64,000 nt of DNA from Loktanella fryxellensis (GCF_900110065.1 NZ_FOCI01000007.1:98742-162741); one strand, 5' to 3'. Numbered from the stretch's first letter, positions 33,308 to 42,095 are shown. Notes: a model not told the origin generated them from the letters alone. Made by a program: numbers and translations.

Positions 33308-34150
33308 TCAGAGCTCTCGGTCTTCATCCGGGTCCCTACCGTGTTTGGCACAGTAAGCCCGCCAGAGGTCAGGTCTGCGTTCCTTGGTCAGCCGTTCGGC
33401 CTGTGCCCGTCGCCAGTCGGTGATCCGCCCGTGATGCCCCGACAGAAGAACGTCGGGAATGGGGCGGCCGTGCCAGTCGGCGGGTTTCGTATAGTGCGGG
33501 TGTTCCAGCAATCCGTCGGAGAACGACTCTTCGACCGTGGACTCCTGATTCCCCAGCACGCCGCGTATAAGACGGACCGTCGCGTCGATCAAGGCCATTG
33601 CCGCGATCTCTCCTCCCGTCATGACGAAGTCGCCAAGGCTCACCTCGATCATGTCGAAATGGTCGATCACCCGCTCGTCGATCCCCTCGAACCGACCGCA
33701 GAGCAGGGTGACGCCGTCGGCCTCGCTCAGCTTTTGCATCAGGGCTTGGGTCATGGGGCGACCGCGCGGCGTCAGGTAGATCAGCGGCATGTCGCCCCGC
33801 GCACCGCTCCGCACGTCGCGCAAGGCGGCCTCCAGCACGTCGGCGCGTAGGACCATGCCGGCGCCGCCACCGGCGGGCGTGTCGTCCACGTTGCGATGCT
33901 TGCCCGCGCCGTAACGGCGCAGGTCGGTGACCTGCAATTGCCACAGGTCATCCTTCAGCGCGCGGCCCAGCAGGCTGTCGCCAAGGATGCCGGGAAAGGC
34001 GTCAGGCAGCAGGGTCAGCACCTGCGCGGTCCAGACGCCCGCCAGATCGGGCGCGTCGGTCATCAGCTCCTGCGGCTGCAGGCTGGGGCGGATCGTCTTG
34101 CGCCCGATGGCGCGGGGTTCGGGCGCGCGGGGTGGGCGGGTGTCAGTCAT
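33308..34150 (-). CDS. trmD: tRNA (guanine-37-N1)-methyltransferase
   Basis: TrmD methylates G37 of tRNAs that read CNN codons, preventing +1 frameshifts. The 280-residue SPOUT enzyme shows TLLPDAFPG, the knot-forming YLTPRGRPMTQ, LLCGRFEGIDERV and SLGDFVMTGGEIAAM. A proline-rich N-terminal extension of about 30 residues precedes the usual start; an internal ATG (MTDAPDLAGVWTAQ) is an alternative. It overlaps the upstream sulfotransferase-like gene by four bases. Confidence 0.95.
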   Translation of the reverse strand: MTDTRPPRAPEPRAIGRKTIRPSLQPQELMTDAPDLAGVWTAQVLTLLPDAFPGILGDSLLGRALKDDLWQLQVTDLRRYGAGKHRNVDDTPAGGGAGMVLRADVLEAALRDVRSGARGDMPLIYLTPRGRPMTQALMQKLSEADGVTLLCGRFEGIDERVIDHFDMIEVSLGDFVMTGGEIAAMALIDATVRLIRGVLGNQESTVEESFSDGLLEHPHYTKPADWHGRPIPDVLLSGHHGRITDWRRAQAERLTKERRPDLWRAYCAKHGRDPDEDREL

Positions 34151-34941
34151 CGCGCATCACGCAACAGCGCCTCCTTGGCAGCCTTCAGTGTCGCCTTGCT
34201 GCCGCCTGCGTGGTTCAGTGACAGAAACTGCGACTCCTGCGCCCGCGTCTGGCGACTGTTGGATCGGGTGGCGTCCGGCAGGCGGTCACGCAGGGCTTGC
34301 GGCACATTGGCAAGGTCAAGCACCGCGACGGCAGGGCCAAGGCGGTGGTGGCCCACATCCGCCAGCCGCACGATCTGGACCGGCACATCGAGGGTCGCAG
34401 CGATGGCGCGGGCCTCCTGCTCCGGCTCCATCAGATCGGGAAAGCGGGCGCGGAAGGCGATGAAATCCTCGGTCAGATGGACCGATCGCAGCAGGTGGCC
34501 ATAGACGCTGCGCACCCACCCCTCGCGGTCGCGCACGGTGTAGAGGAAGGTGATCTGCACATCCGCCCCGAACCGCGCGCGGCAGGCGGCGACGATCTGC
34601 CGCCCCAGCGGCACGGCGGCGGGGGCATAGCAGCGGACAAGGCGGTTCGGAAACGTGCGGTGGCCGGGCATGATGCCGCTGAACGTCTCTCGCGACAGCA
34701 CGATGACCGGGGCATCGGGGATCGACCCGAGGAAGCCGTCGAGGCTGCTGCGGAACGCCCGCAGCCGCCATGGGAACGGGCGCTGGCCATAGCGGCGGGC
34801 GGCTGTTCCGGCGGCGGGAAAGTCGGCCTTGCCGTAGTAACGCAGATGCGGTTTCAGCGCCGCGCGGTTGCGCTCCATCCACTCCTGCAGGGACGAGGTG
34901 CCCGTCTTGTGCAGGCCGGGATGCACGATGACATGCACCAT
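34147..34941 (-). CDS. sulfotransferase-like P-loop protein
   Basis: This 264-residue protein begins MVHVIVHPGLHKTGTSSLQ; the HKTGTSSLQ loop resembles the phosphosulfate-binding loop of PAPS sulfotransferases. A later TFLYTVRDREGWVRSVYGHLL fits the 3'-phosphate-binding strand (RDRxxxxxSxY). The acceptor is unknown. Its position between rimM and trmD, overlapping trmD by four bases, is odd for an otherwise universal translation cluster. The call rests on two motifs only. Confidence 0.65.
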   Translation of the reverse strand: MVHVIVHPGLHKTGTSSLQEWMERNRAALKPHLRYYGKADFPAAGTAARRYGQRPFPWRLRAFRSSLDGFLGSIPDAPVIVLSRETFSGIMPGHRTFPNRLVRCYAPAAVPLGRQIVAACRARFGADVQITFLYTVRDREGWVRSVYGHLLRSVHLTEDFIAFRARFPDLMEPEQEARAIAATLDVPVQIVRLADVGHHRLGPAVAVLDLANVPQALRDRLPDATRSNSRQTRAQESQFLSLNHAGGSKATLKAAKEALLRDAR

Positions 34942-34965
34942 GTCAGACGCGGGTCATCGCACAGG

Positions 34966-35490
34966 TCATGGCGCGGGGAACAGGCCGTCGGGTGGGTCGG
35001 CGATCAGGCGACCGGTGGTCAGGTCCACGGTCGGCACCAGCGCCTGCGTGAACGGCAGCAGCACCGTTTCCGACTGACCCGGCACGGCGATGTCCAGCAG
35101 ATCGCCCGCCCCGTGATCCACCACGCGCACCACGCGGCCCAGCACGGCACCGCCCGTATCCATCACGGTCAACCCTTCGAGGTCGGCATAATAGTATTCG
35201 TCGTCGCCCGTCGCGGGCAGCGCGCTGCGCGGCGCAAACAGGTCGACGTTGGTCAGCGCGTCGGCGTCTTCCTTGGTCACGATGCCGTCGATGCGGGCGG
35301 TGAAGCCGCCCTTGATCTGACCCGTCAGCACCACTTGCCCAAAGACCTGCCCCTGTTCGGTGGTCAGCGGGGTATAGTCGGCAATGGCGGCGGGGTCGGC
35401 GCAGAACGATTTCAGCCGCACCTCGCCGCGCACTCCGAAGGAGCCCGACAGGCGGCCGACGATCACGCGCGGATCGGTTGGGTTGGTCAT
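34966..35490 (-). CDS. rimM: 16S rRNA processing protein RimM
   Basis: RimM helps mature the 30S head around uS19. The 174-residue protein begins DPRVIVGRLSGSFGVRGEVRLKSF, the family hallmark. The C-terminal PRC-barrel part contains EYYYADLEGLTVMDTGGAVLGRVVRVVDHGAGDLLDI. ATG 35490 is used; an upstream in-frame ATG at 35544 lies in the intergenic gap after rpsP. It has a 101-bp spacing from rpsP. Confidence 0.95.
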   Translation of the reverse strand: MTNPTDPRVIVGRLSGSFGVRGEVRLKSFCADPAAIADYTPLTTEQGQVFGQVVLTGQIKGGFTARIDGIVTKEDADALTNVDLFAPRSALPATGDDEYYYADLEGLTVMDTGGAVLGRVVRVVDHGAGDLLDIAVPGQSETVLLPFTQALVPTVDLTTGRLIADPPDGLFPAP

Positions 35491-35591
35491 GGCATGCACC
35501 CCTAATTGGCGGTGGACTGGCACAATTCCCCTAGTCCACGGCAAGGCAGCGGTGGGCCGGATCGCACTGATCCGGCCCGTGCAGGTCAGGA

Positions 35592-35996
35592 TTACTCCTG
35601 TGCTGCGGCTTCTTCTTCGGCCGGTGCGGCGGCGGGGGCGTTGGCGGCGTCGTCGATCGCCTTCTGCTTGGCGGCCTTTTCCTCGGCGCGCTTCACGGCC
35701 TGCTTGCCGGGTGTGCCCTTCTTGAGGTTGGCACGGTCCTTCTTGGGCAGGGTGCCTGCAGCTTCCAGCATGCGGGCGACGCGGTCGGTCGGGGTCGCGC
35801 CCTGATCCAGCCAGTACTGCACGCGCTCCATGTCCATCTTGACGCGGTTCTCGTCGTCCTTGGCCAGCATCGGCGCATAGGTGCCCAGCTTCTCCTTGAA
35901 GCGGCCGTCGCGCGGCATGCGGCTGTCGGCGGCAACGATGGCGTAGTAGGGGCGCTTTTTCGAGCCGCCACGGGCGAGACGGATTTTCATGGCCAT
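35592..35996 (-). CDS. rpsP: ribosomal protein bS16
   Basis: This 134-residue protein has the bS16 core [20 protein letters not shown] and the [20 protein letters not shown] helix. Its C-terminal extension, rich in Ala, Glu and Lys ([21 protein letters not shown]), is typical of alphaproteobacteria. GAAGGAA precedes ATG 35996; a second ATG six bases on is an alternative. It heads the rpsP-rimM-trmD-rplS-rpmE series. Confidence 0.96.
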   Translation of the reverse strand: MAMKIRLARGGSKKRPYYAIVAADSRMPRDGRFKEKLGTYAPMLAKDDENRVKMDMERVQYWLDQGATPTDRVARMLEAAGTLPKKDRANLKKGTPGKQAVKRAEEKAAKQKAIDDAANAPAAAPAEEEAAAQE

Positions 35997-36036
35997 TGGG
36001 ATATTCCTTCTTTGGCGTAGGTAACGGCGGATGCCG

Positions 36037-36333
36037 TCAGGATTGATGTTGTTCGTGGTGGTGGATGACTTCCTGAATGATGAAGTTCAGGAATTTCTTG
36101 GCGAATTCAGGGTCCAGATCGGCCTGTTGCGCAAGATCGGTGAGGCGGGCGATCTGCGTCGCCTCGCGCGCGGGGTCCGAGGGGGGCAGGGCGTGTTCCG
36201 CCTTCAGCCGACCCACGGCCTGTGTATGCTTGAACCGTTCGCCCAGCGTATAGACGAGGATCGCGTCCAGCCGGTCGATGCTGGCGCGATGCTCCTTCAA
36301 TACGGCGGCGGCGCGGGCGGTGTCGTCGGTCAC
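36037..36333 (-). CDS. chorismate mutase (AroQ class)
   Basis: This 98-residue all-helical enzyme converts chorismate to prephenate for Phe and Tyr synthesis. [21 protein letters not shown] carries the AroQ helix 1 with Arg and Asp, [22 protein letters not shown] the Lys/Arg active-site region, and [14 protein letters not shown] helix 3. GTG 36333 is taken as start, with a 4-base GTGA overlap with the upstream acetyltransferase. It is embedded in the ffh-rpsP region. Confidence 0.9.
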   Translation of the reverse strand: MTDDTARAAAVLKEHRASIDRLDAILVYTLGERFKHTQAVGRLKAEHALPPSDPAREATQIARLTDLAQQADLDPEFAKKFLNFIIQEVIHHHEQHQS

Positions 36334-36902
36334 AGCGCCACCTCTGGCCGGGCATAACGCCAGACTTCGCAGGCGTCGTGCGTCTTGTGCGGATCGCGCG
36401 TGGCCCCCAGACGCTGCGCCAGTGCGATGGCGCGGGCGTTGTCCGGGTCGATGTAGCTGACCAGCGTGTCGAAGCTCAGCGCGTTCCATGCGTTGTTGCG
36501 CGCCTTTTCGGCGGCCTCATAGGCATAGCCTTGCCCCTCGGCCTCTGCGGTGAACAGGAACCCGAGTTCCGGTTCGGGATCGCCCGTCTCGTGGCCCAGC
36601 AGCACGAAGCCGAGGATGCGCTTGTCGTCCTGATGCTCGACCGTCCACAGCCCGCAGCCGCGCAGGATCCAGCTGGCGGTCAGCTGGATGAAATCGTCCC
36701 ACGCCCCTTCGCGGGTCAGCGGGCCGGACACGTAGCGGCCCCGGTCGGACGTGACCAGATCGGCGAAGGCGTCAAAATCCTCCATATAAGGACCGCGCAG
36801 AAAGGTGCGGTCCGTTGCGATGCGCGGCAGTGCCTGAAACACGCGGTCGGCGGCAATGGCGGCCTGTCCGGCGGGGGGCTGTTCCCAAGGGTGCATGGTC
36901 AT
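36330..36902 (-). CDS. GNAT N-acetyltransferase 3 of 3 (ribosomal-protein acetyltransferase type)
   Basis: This 190-residue GNAT protein has TDRTFLRGPYMEDFDAFADLV at the beta-1 region. ELGFLFTAEAEGQGYAYEAA provides the acetyl-CoA loop (a variant of Q/RxxGxG/A), and VSYIDPDNARAIALAQRLGA is the RimJ/RimL-type ending. Relatives acetylate ribosomal proteins or small molecules. It overlaps chorismate mutase by four bases and follows the second GNAT by 18 bp. Confidence 0.85.
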   Translation of the reverse strand: MTMHPWEQPPAGQAAIAADRVFQALPRIATDRTFLRGPYMEDFDAFADLVTSDRGRYVSGPLTREGAWDDFIQLTASWILRGCGLWTVEHQDDKRILGFVLLGHETGDPEPELGFLFTAEAEGQGYAYEAAEKARNNAWNALSFDTLVSYIDPDNARAIALAQRLGATRDPHKTHDACEVWRYARPEVAL

Positions 36903-36920
36903 GGCGATCTTCCTGTGGGG

Positions 36921-37433
36921 TTACGCGGTATGCGGTGCGGCGTGACGCCAGACGGCGCTGTCGGGATAGGCGGCGGGGCGCGTCGCACTTGCGTCGCGGA
37001 CCGCACCCAGCCGTTCGGCCAGCGCGATGGACCGGGCGTTGTCCGGGTGGATGTAGCTGACGGCGGTGGTCCAGCCGAGCGCGTTGAACGCATAGGTCAG
37101 GCTGGCGCGCGCGGCTTCCGTCGCGATGCCGGTGCCTTCGGTGGCCGGATCGAAGATCATCCAGCCGATTTCCGGTTCCGGCCAGTCCGGGGGCGTCCAC
37201 GGGCCGATGAGGCCAAGTGCTGTGCGGTCGCCGCGCAGCGTGACGGCCCACATGCCATAGCCGAAGATGTCCCAGTGCCCCAGTTCTGCAGCAAAGCTGC
37301 GCCAGGCGCGACCCAGATCGCCGTTCTGCGTGAACTGAGCGGCCCGGTCCGACATCATGAAGTCGCGGAAGGCGCCCCAGTCGCCCGCATCCGGATGGCG
37401 CAGGGTCAGGCGGCTGGTCTGCAGCGTGGTCAT
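36921..37433 (-). CDS. GNAT N-acetyltransferase 2 of 3
   Basis: This 170-residue RimJ/RimL-type GNAT has MTTLQTSRLTLRHPDAGDW and EIGWMIFDPATEGTGIATEA at the acetyl-CoA loop, then VSYIHPDNARSIALAERLGA. ATG 37433 overlaps the upstream GNAT stop by four bases (ATGA). Sequence similarity to the flanking two suggests tandem duplication, although the three have diverged widely. Confidence 0.87.
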   Translation of the reverse strand: MTTLQTSRLTLRHPDAGDWGAFRDFMMSDRAAQFTQNGDLGRAWRSFAAELGHWDIFGYGMWAVTLRGDRTALGLIGPWTPPDWPEPEIGWMIFDPATEGTGIATEAARASLTYAFNALGWTTAVSYIHPDNARSIALAERLGAVRDASATRPAAYPDSAVWRHAAPHTA

Positions 37434-38065
37434 GCTCCGGCCTCCTCGTGCTGCGCCAGTGCCGGGGCTGCGTCGAAGGGCAGGTGGCGGTGGATGACGA
37501 CGGTGTCGCCGTCGACTGCGCCTTCGGATTCCGCCGTGGCATGAAGGCGGTTGGCCAGCGACAGGCTGCGGGCATTGTCGGGCGTGATGAAGGACGCGAG
37601 CGGCGGCAGGCCAAGCGTTTCGCCCGCCCAGTGCCGAACCGCGACCGCCGCCTCGAAAGCCACGCCGCGTCCTTCGGCCCCGTCGAACAGGTGCCATGCC
37701 AGTTCGGTTTCCGGCCAGCCATGGTGGCGCAACAAGCCGCACCGGCCCAAGACCTCGCCGGTCGTGGTGTCGGTGATCATGAAAAAGCCGTAGCCGTGCC
37801 AATGCCAATGGCCGATCCCGGCCATGAACCCGCGCCACGCCGCATCCACCGAGCCGTTGCCGCCGAACACGGCCATCCGGTCGAACGCCGTGATCCAGGC
37901 GGTGAACGGTGCAAGATCCTCGCGCACCGGCCCGCGCAGGGTCAGACGCCCGGTGCGCAGTGTGGGGGCTGTTGTGAGCGCACGCGTATCCGCATCGCCA
38001 AGGGCGACGCGGGCCTCCGGCGGGAGTGTTTCGGAAAAAGCGAGGGCGGGGTCGTGCATCGTCAT
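37430..38065 (-). CDS. GNAT N-acetyltransferase 1 of 3
   Basis: This 211-residue GNAT has LRTGRLTLRGPVREDLAPF and ELAWHLFDGAEGRGVAFEAA for acetyl-CoA binding, ending ASFITPDNARSLSLANRLHA. A 30-residue N-terminal extension precedes the domain; part of it (ALAFSETLPPEAR) is encoded by DNA resembling the intergenic element at 52285-52346. It overlaps ffh by four bases (ATGA). Confidence 0.86.
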   Translation of the reverse strand: MTMHDPALAFSETLPPEARVALGDADTRALTTAPTLRTGRLTLRGPVREDLAPFTAWITAFDRMAVFGGNGSVDAAWRGFMAGIGHWHWHGYGFFMITDTTTGEVLGRCGLLRHHGWPETELAWHLFDGAEGRGVAFEAAVAVRHWAGETLGLPPLASFITPDNARSLSLANRLHATAESEGAVDGDTVVIHRHLPFDAAPALAQHEEAGA

Positions 38066-39555
38066 TTCTTCTTGCCGAAGCCCGACAGATTCGCGGGCAA
38101 CTTCATGCCGCCGCCCATGCCCGGCAGGCCAAAGCCACCGGCGGGCATCTTGCCCTGCAGCGCCTTGGCGGCCTCCTGCATGGCTTCGGGGTCGTTCATG
38201 TCGGGCATGCCGCCTTTGCCCATCATCTGCTTCATGGCGTTCTTGAGCATGCCGCCCTTGCCCATCTTCTTCATCATGTCGGCCATCTGGCGGTGCTGTT
38301 TCACGAGCTTGTTCAACTCCGACACTTCGAGGCCCGCACCGGCGGCGATGCGCTTCTTGCGCGACGCGGCCAGCAGGTCGGGGTTGGCGCGTTCCTTCTT
38401 CGTCATGGAGTTGATGAGGGCGATCTGGCGGCGCAGGATGCTGTCGTCGATGCCGGCGGCATCCATCTGGCCCTTCATCTTGCCCATGCCGGGGATCATC
38501 CCCATCATGCCCTGCATCCCACCCATCTTCAGCATCTGGTCGAGCTGCATCTTGAGGTCGTTCATGTTGAACCGGCCCTGCTGGAACCGCTTCATCATCT
38601 TTTCAGCCTGCTCGGCCTCGATCGTCGCCTGCGCCTTTTCGACCAGCGCCACGATGTCGCCCATGCCGAGGATGCGGCCCGCGATGCGCTGCGGCTCGAA
38701 CGTCTCGATCGCGTCCATCTTTTCGCCGAGGCCGACGAAGCGGATCGGCTTTCCTGTGATGGCGCGCATGGACAGGGCCGCACCGCCGCGACCGTCGCCG
38801 TCCATCCGGGTCAGCACGACGCCGGTGACGCCGATCTTGGCGTCGAATTCCTGCGCCACGTTCACCGCGTCCTGACCGGTCAGGCCATCGACGACCAACA
38901 GAGTCTCGCGCGGATTGGCGACATCGCGCACGGCAGCGGCCTGCGCGATCAGTTCGGCGTCGATGTGCAGGCGGCCCGCGGTGTCGAGCATGTAGACGTC
39001 GTAGCCGCCAAGGCTGGCCGCCGTCTTGGCGCGTTTCGCGATCTGTACCGGCGTCTCGCCCTTGACGATGGGCAGGGTGTCGACGCCGATCTGCGCACCA
39101 AGGATGGCGAGCTGTTCCATGGCGGCGGGGCGGTTGGTGTCGAGGGACGCCATCAGCACGCGCTTGCCCTCACGCTCCTTCAGGCGCTTCGCCAGTTTGG
39201 CGGTGGTCGTCGTCTTGCCAGATCCCTGCAGGCCGACCATCAGGATCGGGGCCGGCGGGTTGTCGATCTTGAGCGCGCCGGGATCGGTGTCGCCGGTCAG
39301 CACGCGTTCCAGTTCGTCATGGACGATCTTGATGACCTGCTGACCCGGCGTGATGGATTTCGTGACCGCCTGACCCGTCGCCTTGGCCTGCACGGCGGCG
39401 ACGAAATCGCGCGCGACGGGCAGGGACACGTCCGCCTCGAGCAGGGCCACGCGCACTTCGCGCAGTGCGGTCTTGACGTCGTCGTCCGACAACGCGCCCT
39501 GCTTGGTCAGCTTGTCGAACACGCCGGACAGGCGGTCGGAGAGGCTCTCGAACAT
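38062..39555 (-). CDS. ffh: signal recognition particle GTPase Ffh
   Basis: Ffh binds signal sequences and 4.5S RNA and delivers ribosomes to FtsY. The 497-residue protein has an N domain (MFESLSDRLSGVFDKL), a G domain with GLQGSGKTTTTAKLA (G1), DTAGR (G3) and TRMDGDGRGGAA (G4 and insertion). The Met-rich M domain carries PGMGKMKGQM and RRQIALINSMTKKER. The ATG at 39555 gives the usual N-terminus; ATG 39561 is two codons upstream. First gene of the translation/secretion cluster. Confidence 0.95.
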   Translation of the reverse strand: MFESLSDRLSGVFDKLTKQGALSDDDVKTALREVRVALLEADVSLPVARDFVAAVQAKATGQAVTKSITPGQQVIKIVHDELERVLTGDTDPGALKIDNPPAPILMVGLQGSGKTTTTAKLAKRLKEREGKRVLMASLDTNRPAAMEQLAILGAQIGVDTLPIVKGETPVQIAKRAKTAASLGGYDVYMLDTAGRLHIDAELIAQAAAVRDVANPRETLLVVDGLTGQDAVNVAQEFDAKIGVTGVVLTRMDGDGRGGAALSMRAITGKPIRFVGLGEKMDAIETFEPQRIAGRILGMGDIVALVEKAQATIEAEQAEKMMKRFQQGRFNMNDLKMQLDQMLKMGGMQGMMGMIPGMGKMKGQMDAAGIDDSILRRQIALINSMTKKERANPDLLAASRKKRIAAGAGLEVSELNKLVKQHRQMADMMKKMGKGGMLKNAMKQMMGKGGMPDMNDPEAMQEAAKALQGKMPAGGFGLPGMGGGMKLPANLSGFGKKK

Positions 39556-39653
39556 CGGCATGCGCCTTTTCGTGACGGGGCCCGGCCCGTTGCGGGGTCG
39601 GACGAGGAATGCGGTAGCGCCCCCGTGGGCGCAACGCGCTGACGGAGGGCGAT

Positions 39654-39692
39654 CCTTTGGTCAGCCAAAGGACCGGAAGGCAAGGCTTCCGG
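39654..39692. terminator. two adjacent hairpins upstream of ffh
   Basis: CCTTTGG-TCAG-CCAAAGG (39654-39671) is followed directly by CCGGAAG-N6-CTTCCGG (39673-39692). They lie between the DoxX stop and the ffh start. They could terminate the DoxX operon or structure the ffh leader; neither has a T-tract. Confidence 0.45.
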
Positions 39693-39727
39693 GTGTGACG
39701 GTCAGTTAGTGGGTGACGGCTGCCGAG

Positions 39728-40084
39728 TCAAGCGCGGGGCAAAAGCCGCCCGATCTGGGCGCCGTAGGCCTGCGCCACCATTGCGGCGCCGACCGTCAGC
39801 AGGATCAGGTGCCAGAACGGCAGTGTGGTGAACACCAGCAGCGTCAGCGTGCCGATCATCACCGTGGCCATCAGCCCCAGCGCCGCGAACCCCTGCAGCC
39901 CTGGCACCCAAAGGCCGATGGCGCACACCACCTCGACCGTGCCGGTGACATAGCGGGGCCACTGGCCGAAGCCGATGGCGTCGTAGATCGCCACGTCGGC
40001 GGCACCGGACGTCAGCTTGCGCAGGCCGTAGTAGAGGAAGGCTGCGGTCAGCACCGCCCGCAAGAGGGTGATGGCGGCGGTCAT
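39728..40084 (-). CDS. DoxX family membrane protein
   Basis: This 118-residue protein has four predicted membrane helices. ALLTAAFLYYGLRKL and YVTGTVEVVCAIGLWVPGLQGFAALGLMA match the DoxX/DoxD-like family, some of which act as quinone-linked redox subunits; most are uncharacterised. It overlaps the upstream esterase gene by four bases (ATGA), so the pair is translationally coupled. Confidence 0.82.
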   Translation of the reverse strand: MTAAITLLRAVLTAAFLYYGLRKLTSGAADVAIYDAIGFGQWPRYVTGTVEVVCAIGLWVPGLQGFAALGLMATVMIGTLTLLVFTTLPFWHLILLTVGAAMVAQAYGAQIGRLLPRA

Positions 40085-41001
40085 GCGGGCACCTTTGCGG
40101 CATGCTGCGACAGGAACCGGCCCACGGCTTCGACGCTGTCGTCCGCCTCTTTCGTGCGGCCGACGGCCATGTGCCAGACGTGGGGCAGGCCGGTCGTGGC
40201 CGTCAGGGTGACGTCCACGCCCTGTGCCGTCAGATGGTCGGCCATCAGGCGCGCGTCGTCGTGCAGCACTTCGGTCGTGTCGGTGTGGATCAGCACGGGG
40301 GGGCCATTCGTATAGGTGCCAAGGATCGGCGAGGCGTCCGGTTGCGCGGGGTCCGCGCCGTTCAGATAGGCCGCAACGCTGCGTGCGCCCCAGCGGGTCG
40401 ACACCAGTGCGTCATGGCGCCGGTTGGCCACCAGCGACGGGTTCTGCAGGCGCAGGTCGGTGACCGGGCACAGAACAGCCACGGCGCAGGGCCGTGTCAG
40501 ACCGTTTGCCAGGATGCGATGCAGCAACGCCAGCGCGAGGTTGCCGCCTGCACTGTCGCCTGCGATCGCCAACGGGTGGTTGGCCGGGTCGGCGGACAGG
40601 GCGCGCCACGCCGCCTCTGCATCCTCAACGGCGGCAGGAAACGGATGTTCCGGGGCAAGGCGGTAGTTCAGGAACACCGCCCGCATCCCCGCCGCCTGTC
40701 CCAGACGTGCGACAAGGTGGCGATACCCGCGCAGATTGCCCAGCACGAAGGCGCCGCCATGCAGATAGAGCAGCGTGCCATGTCCAGCACCGTCGCCCAT
40801 GGTGCAGGCCGTGGCACTGCGGGGGCCAAGGGACAGGCGCTCTTGCCGCAGGCCTGGGGGGGTCCGGATGGCCAATACGGCGTTCAGCGTGAACAGGCGG
40901 CGCAGGGCCACGGGATTGCGCACCAGCGCCAACAGCGGCTTTTGCACCAGACGGGCCTGCAGGATGGCGATGTGTTGGGACAGCGAGTGCATGGGTGACA
41001 T
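40081..41001 (-). CDS. alpha/beta hydrolase, hormone-sensitive-lipase family esterase
   Basis: This 306-residue esterase has the HGGAF oxyanion motif and the GDSAGGN nucleophile elbow. Asp and His are expected in HTDTTEVLHDDA and GLPHVWH. HSL-family enzymes cleave short acyl esters. ATG 41001 is taken as start, with a second ATG three codons on. It is divergent from a LysR gene (121 bp), which may control it. Confidence 0.86.
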   Translation of the reverse strand: MSPMHSLSQHIAILQARLVQKPLLALVRNPVALRRLFTLNAVLAIRTPPGLRQERLSLGPRSATACTMGDGAGHGTLLYLHGGAFVLGNLRGYRHLVARLGQAAGMRAVFLNYRLAPEHPFPAAVEDAEAAWRALSADPANHPLAIAGDSAGGNLALALLHRILANGLTRPCAVAVLCPVTDLRLQNPSLVANRRHDALVSTRWGARSVAAYLNGADPAQPDASPILGTYTNGPPVLIHTDTTEVLHDDARLMADHLTAQGVDVTLTATTGLPHVWHMAVGRTKEADDSVEAVGRFLSQHAAKVPA

Positions 41002-41122
41002 GTTGGCCCTGTGCCTGCGCCGGTCAAGCGGCAGGGCATGCCTGCGTCGATTAGGCGTTGCAAAGGCTTGCGGAAATGCCGAAGCCTTGCGCCAGCACAA
41101 GACACGGGGCAGGGGCGCGCAG

Positions 41123-42001
41123 ATGGACAGCTGGGACGAGATCCGCACCGCGTTTCAGGTGGCCCGCGCCGGGACCGTCAGCGGGGCCGCCGACAGCCTT
41201 GGCGTGCACCACGCGACCGTGATCCGTCACATCGACGCGCTGGAAGGGCGGCTGGGCGTCAAGCTGTTCCAGCGCCACGCCCGCGGTTACACCCCGACAG
41301 AGGCTGGCGTCGATCTGCTGCGGGTGGCGCAGGCCACAGACGAACAGTTCACGCAACTGGCGGGCCGGATCAAGGGCCTCGGCGACGGCGTGCGCGGCGA
41401 TCTGGTCGTGACCTCGCTCAACTCGCTCAGCCCCGTCCTGATGCCGGTGCTGGTCGGCTTTCAGCGCGAGTACCCCGAGATCCGGTTGCAGTTCCTGACA
41501 GGCGACCGGGTGTTCCGGCTGGAGTATGGCGAGGCGCATGTGGCGGTGCGTGCGGGCGCGCAGCCGTCGGAGCCTGACAACGTCGTGCAGCACTTCATCA
41601 AGCAGCGCATCGCGCTGGTGGCGTCGGACGAATACATCGCCCTGCATGGCATGCCCACCGGCGTGGACGATCTGGTGAACCACATCTTCGTCAGCCATGT
41701 GGAAGAGCCGCACCGCGCCCCGTTCTGGCGGTGGTTGCACGAACAGGTGGGGCCAGCCCGCATGGTGCTGCGCGCCACCGACATGCGGATCATGACCGAG
41801 GCGATCCTTGCGGGGGCGGGGATCGGGTTCATGTCGGAACTGGAACTGCGGCTCTATCCCAACCTGCGGCCCGTGGTGCCGACGCTGGACGAATGGTCCA
41901 CGCAACTGTGGCTTGTGACGCATGTCGACCTGCACCGCAGCGTCAAGGTGCAGGCCTTTTTGAGCTATCTGAAGGATCACGCGGCGGAATGGACCGACTG
42001 A
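41123..42001 (+). CDS. LysR family regulator
   Basis: This 292-residue regulator has the HTH AFQVARAGTVSGAADSLGVHHATVIRHIDALE and an effector domain with DLVVTSLNSLSPVLMPVLVGF. It resembles LysR proteins that control metabolic or esterase genes next door. It is divergent from the esterase-DoxX unit, its most likely target. ATG 41123 keeps the usual eight residues before the HTH; the frame is open far upstream but there overlaps the esterase. Confidence 0.85.
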   Translation: MDSWDEIRTAFQVARAGTVSGAADSLGVHHATVIRHIDALEGRLGVKLFQRHARGYTPTEAGVDLLRVAQATDEQFTQLAGRIKGLGDGVRGDLVVTSLNSLSPVLMPVLVGFQREYPEIRLQFLTGDRVFRLEYGEAHVAVRAGAQPSEPDNVVQHFIKQRIALVASDEYIALHGMPTGVDDLVNHIFVSHVEEPHRAPFWRWLHEQVGPARMVLRATDMRIMTEAILAGAGIGFMSELELRLYPNLRPVVPTLDEWSTQLWLVTHVDLHRSVKVQAFLSYLKDHAAEWTD

Positions 42002-42095
42002 TCTGGGTCAGGGTTTCGCGGATTTGCGCGGCGGCACCTGAAACCGGGTGCGGCGTTCGGGGTTTCCTCCTCACACGATGACAGGAGGAACCGTC

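Noticed and set aside
38026..39642. Open frame of 538 codons opposite ffh
   Set aside because: Shadow of ffh; ffh has all G motifs and the opposite reading has no family features.
42030..42095. EcfG promoter before the PRC-barrel gene
   Set aside because: GAAAC and CGTT are present but only nine bases apart; no GGAAC at the right distance.
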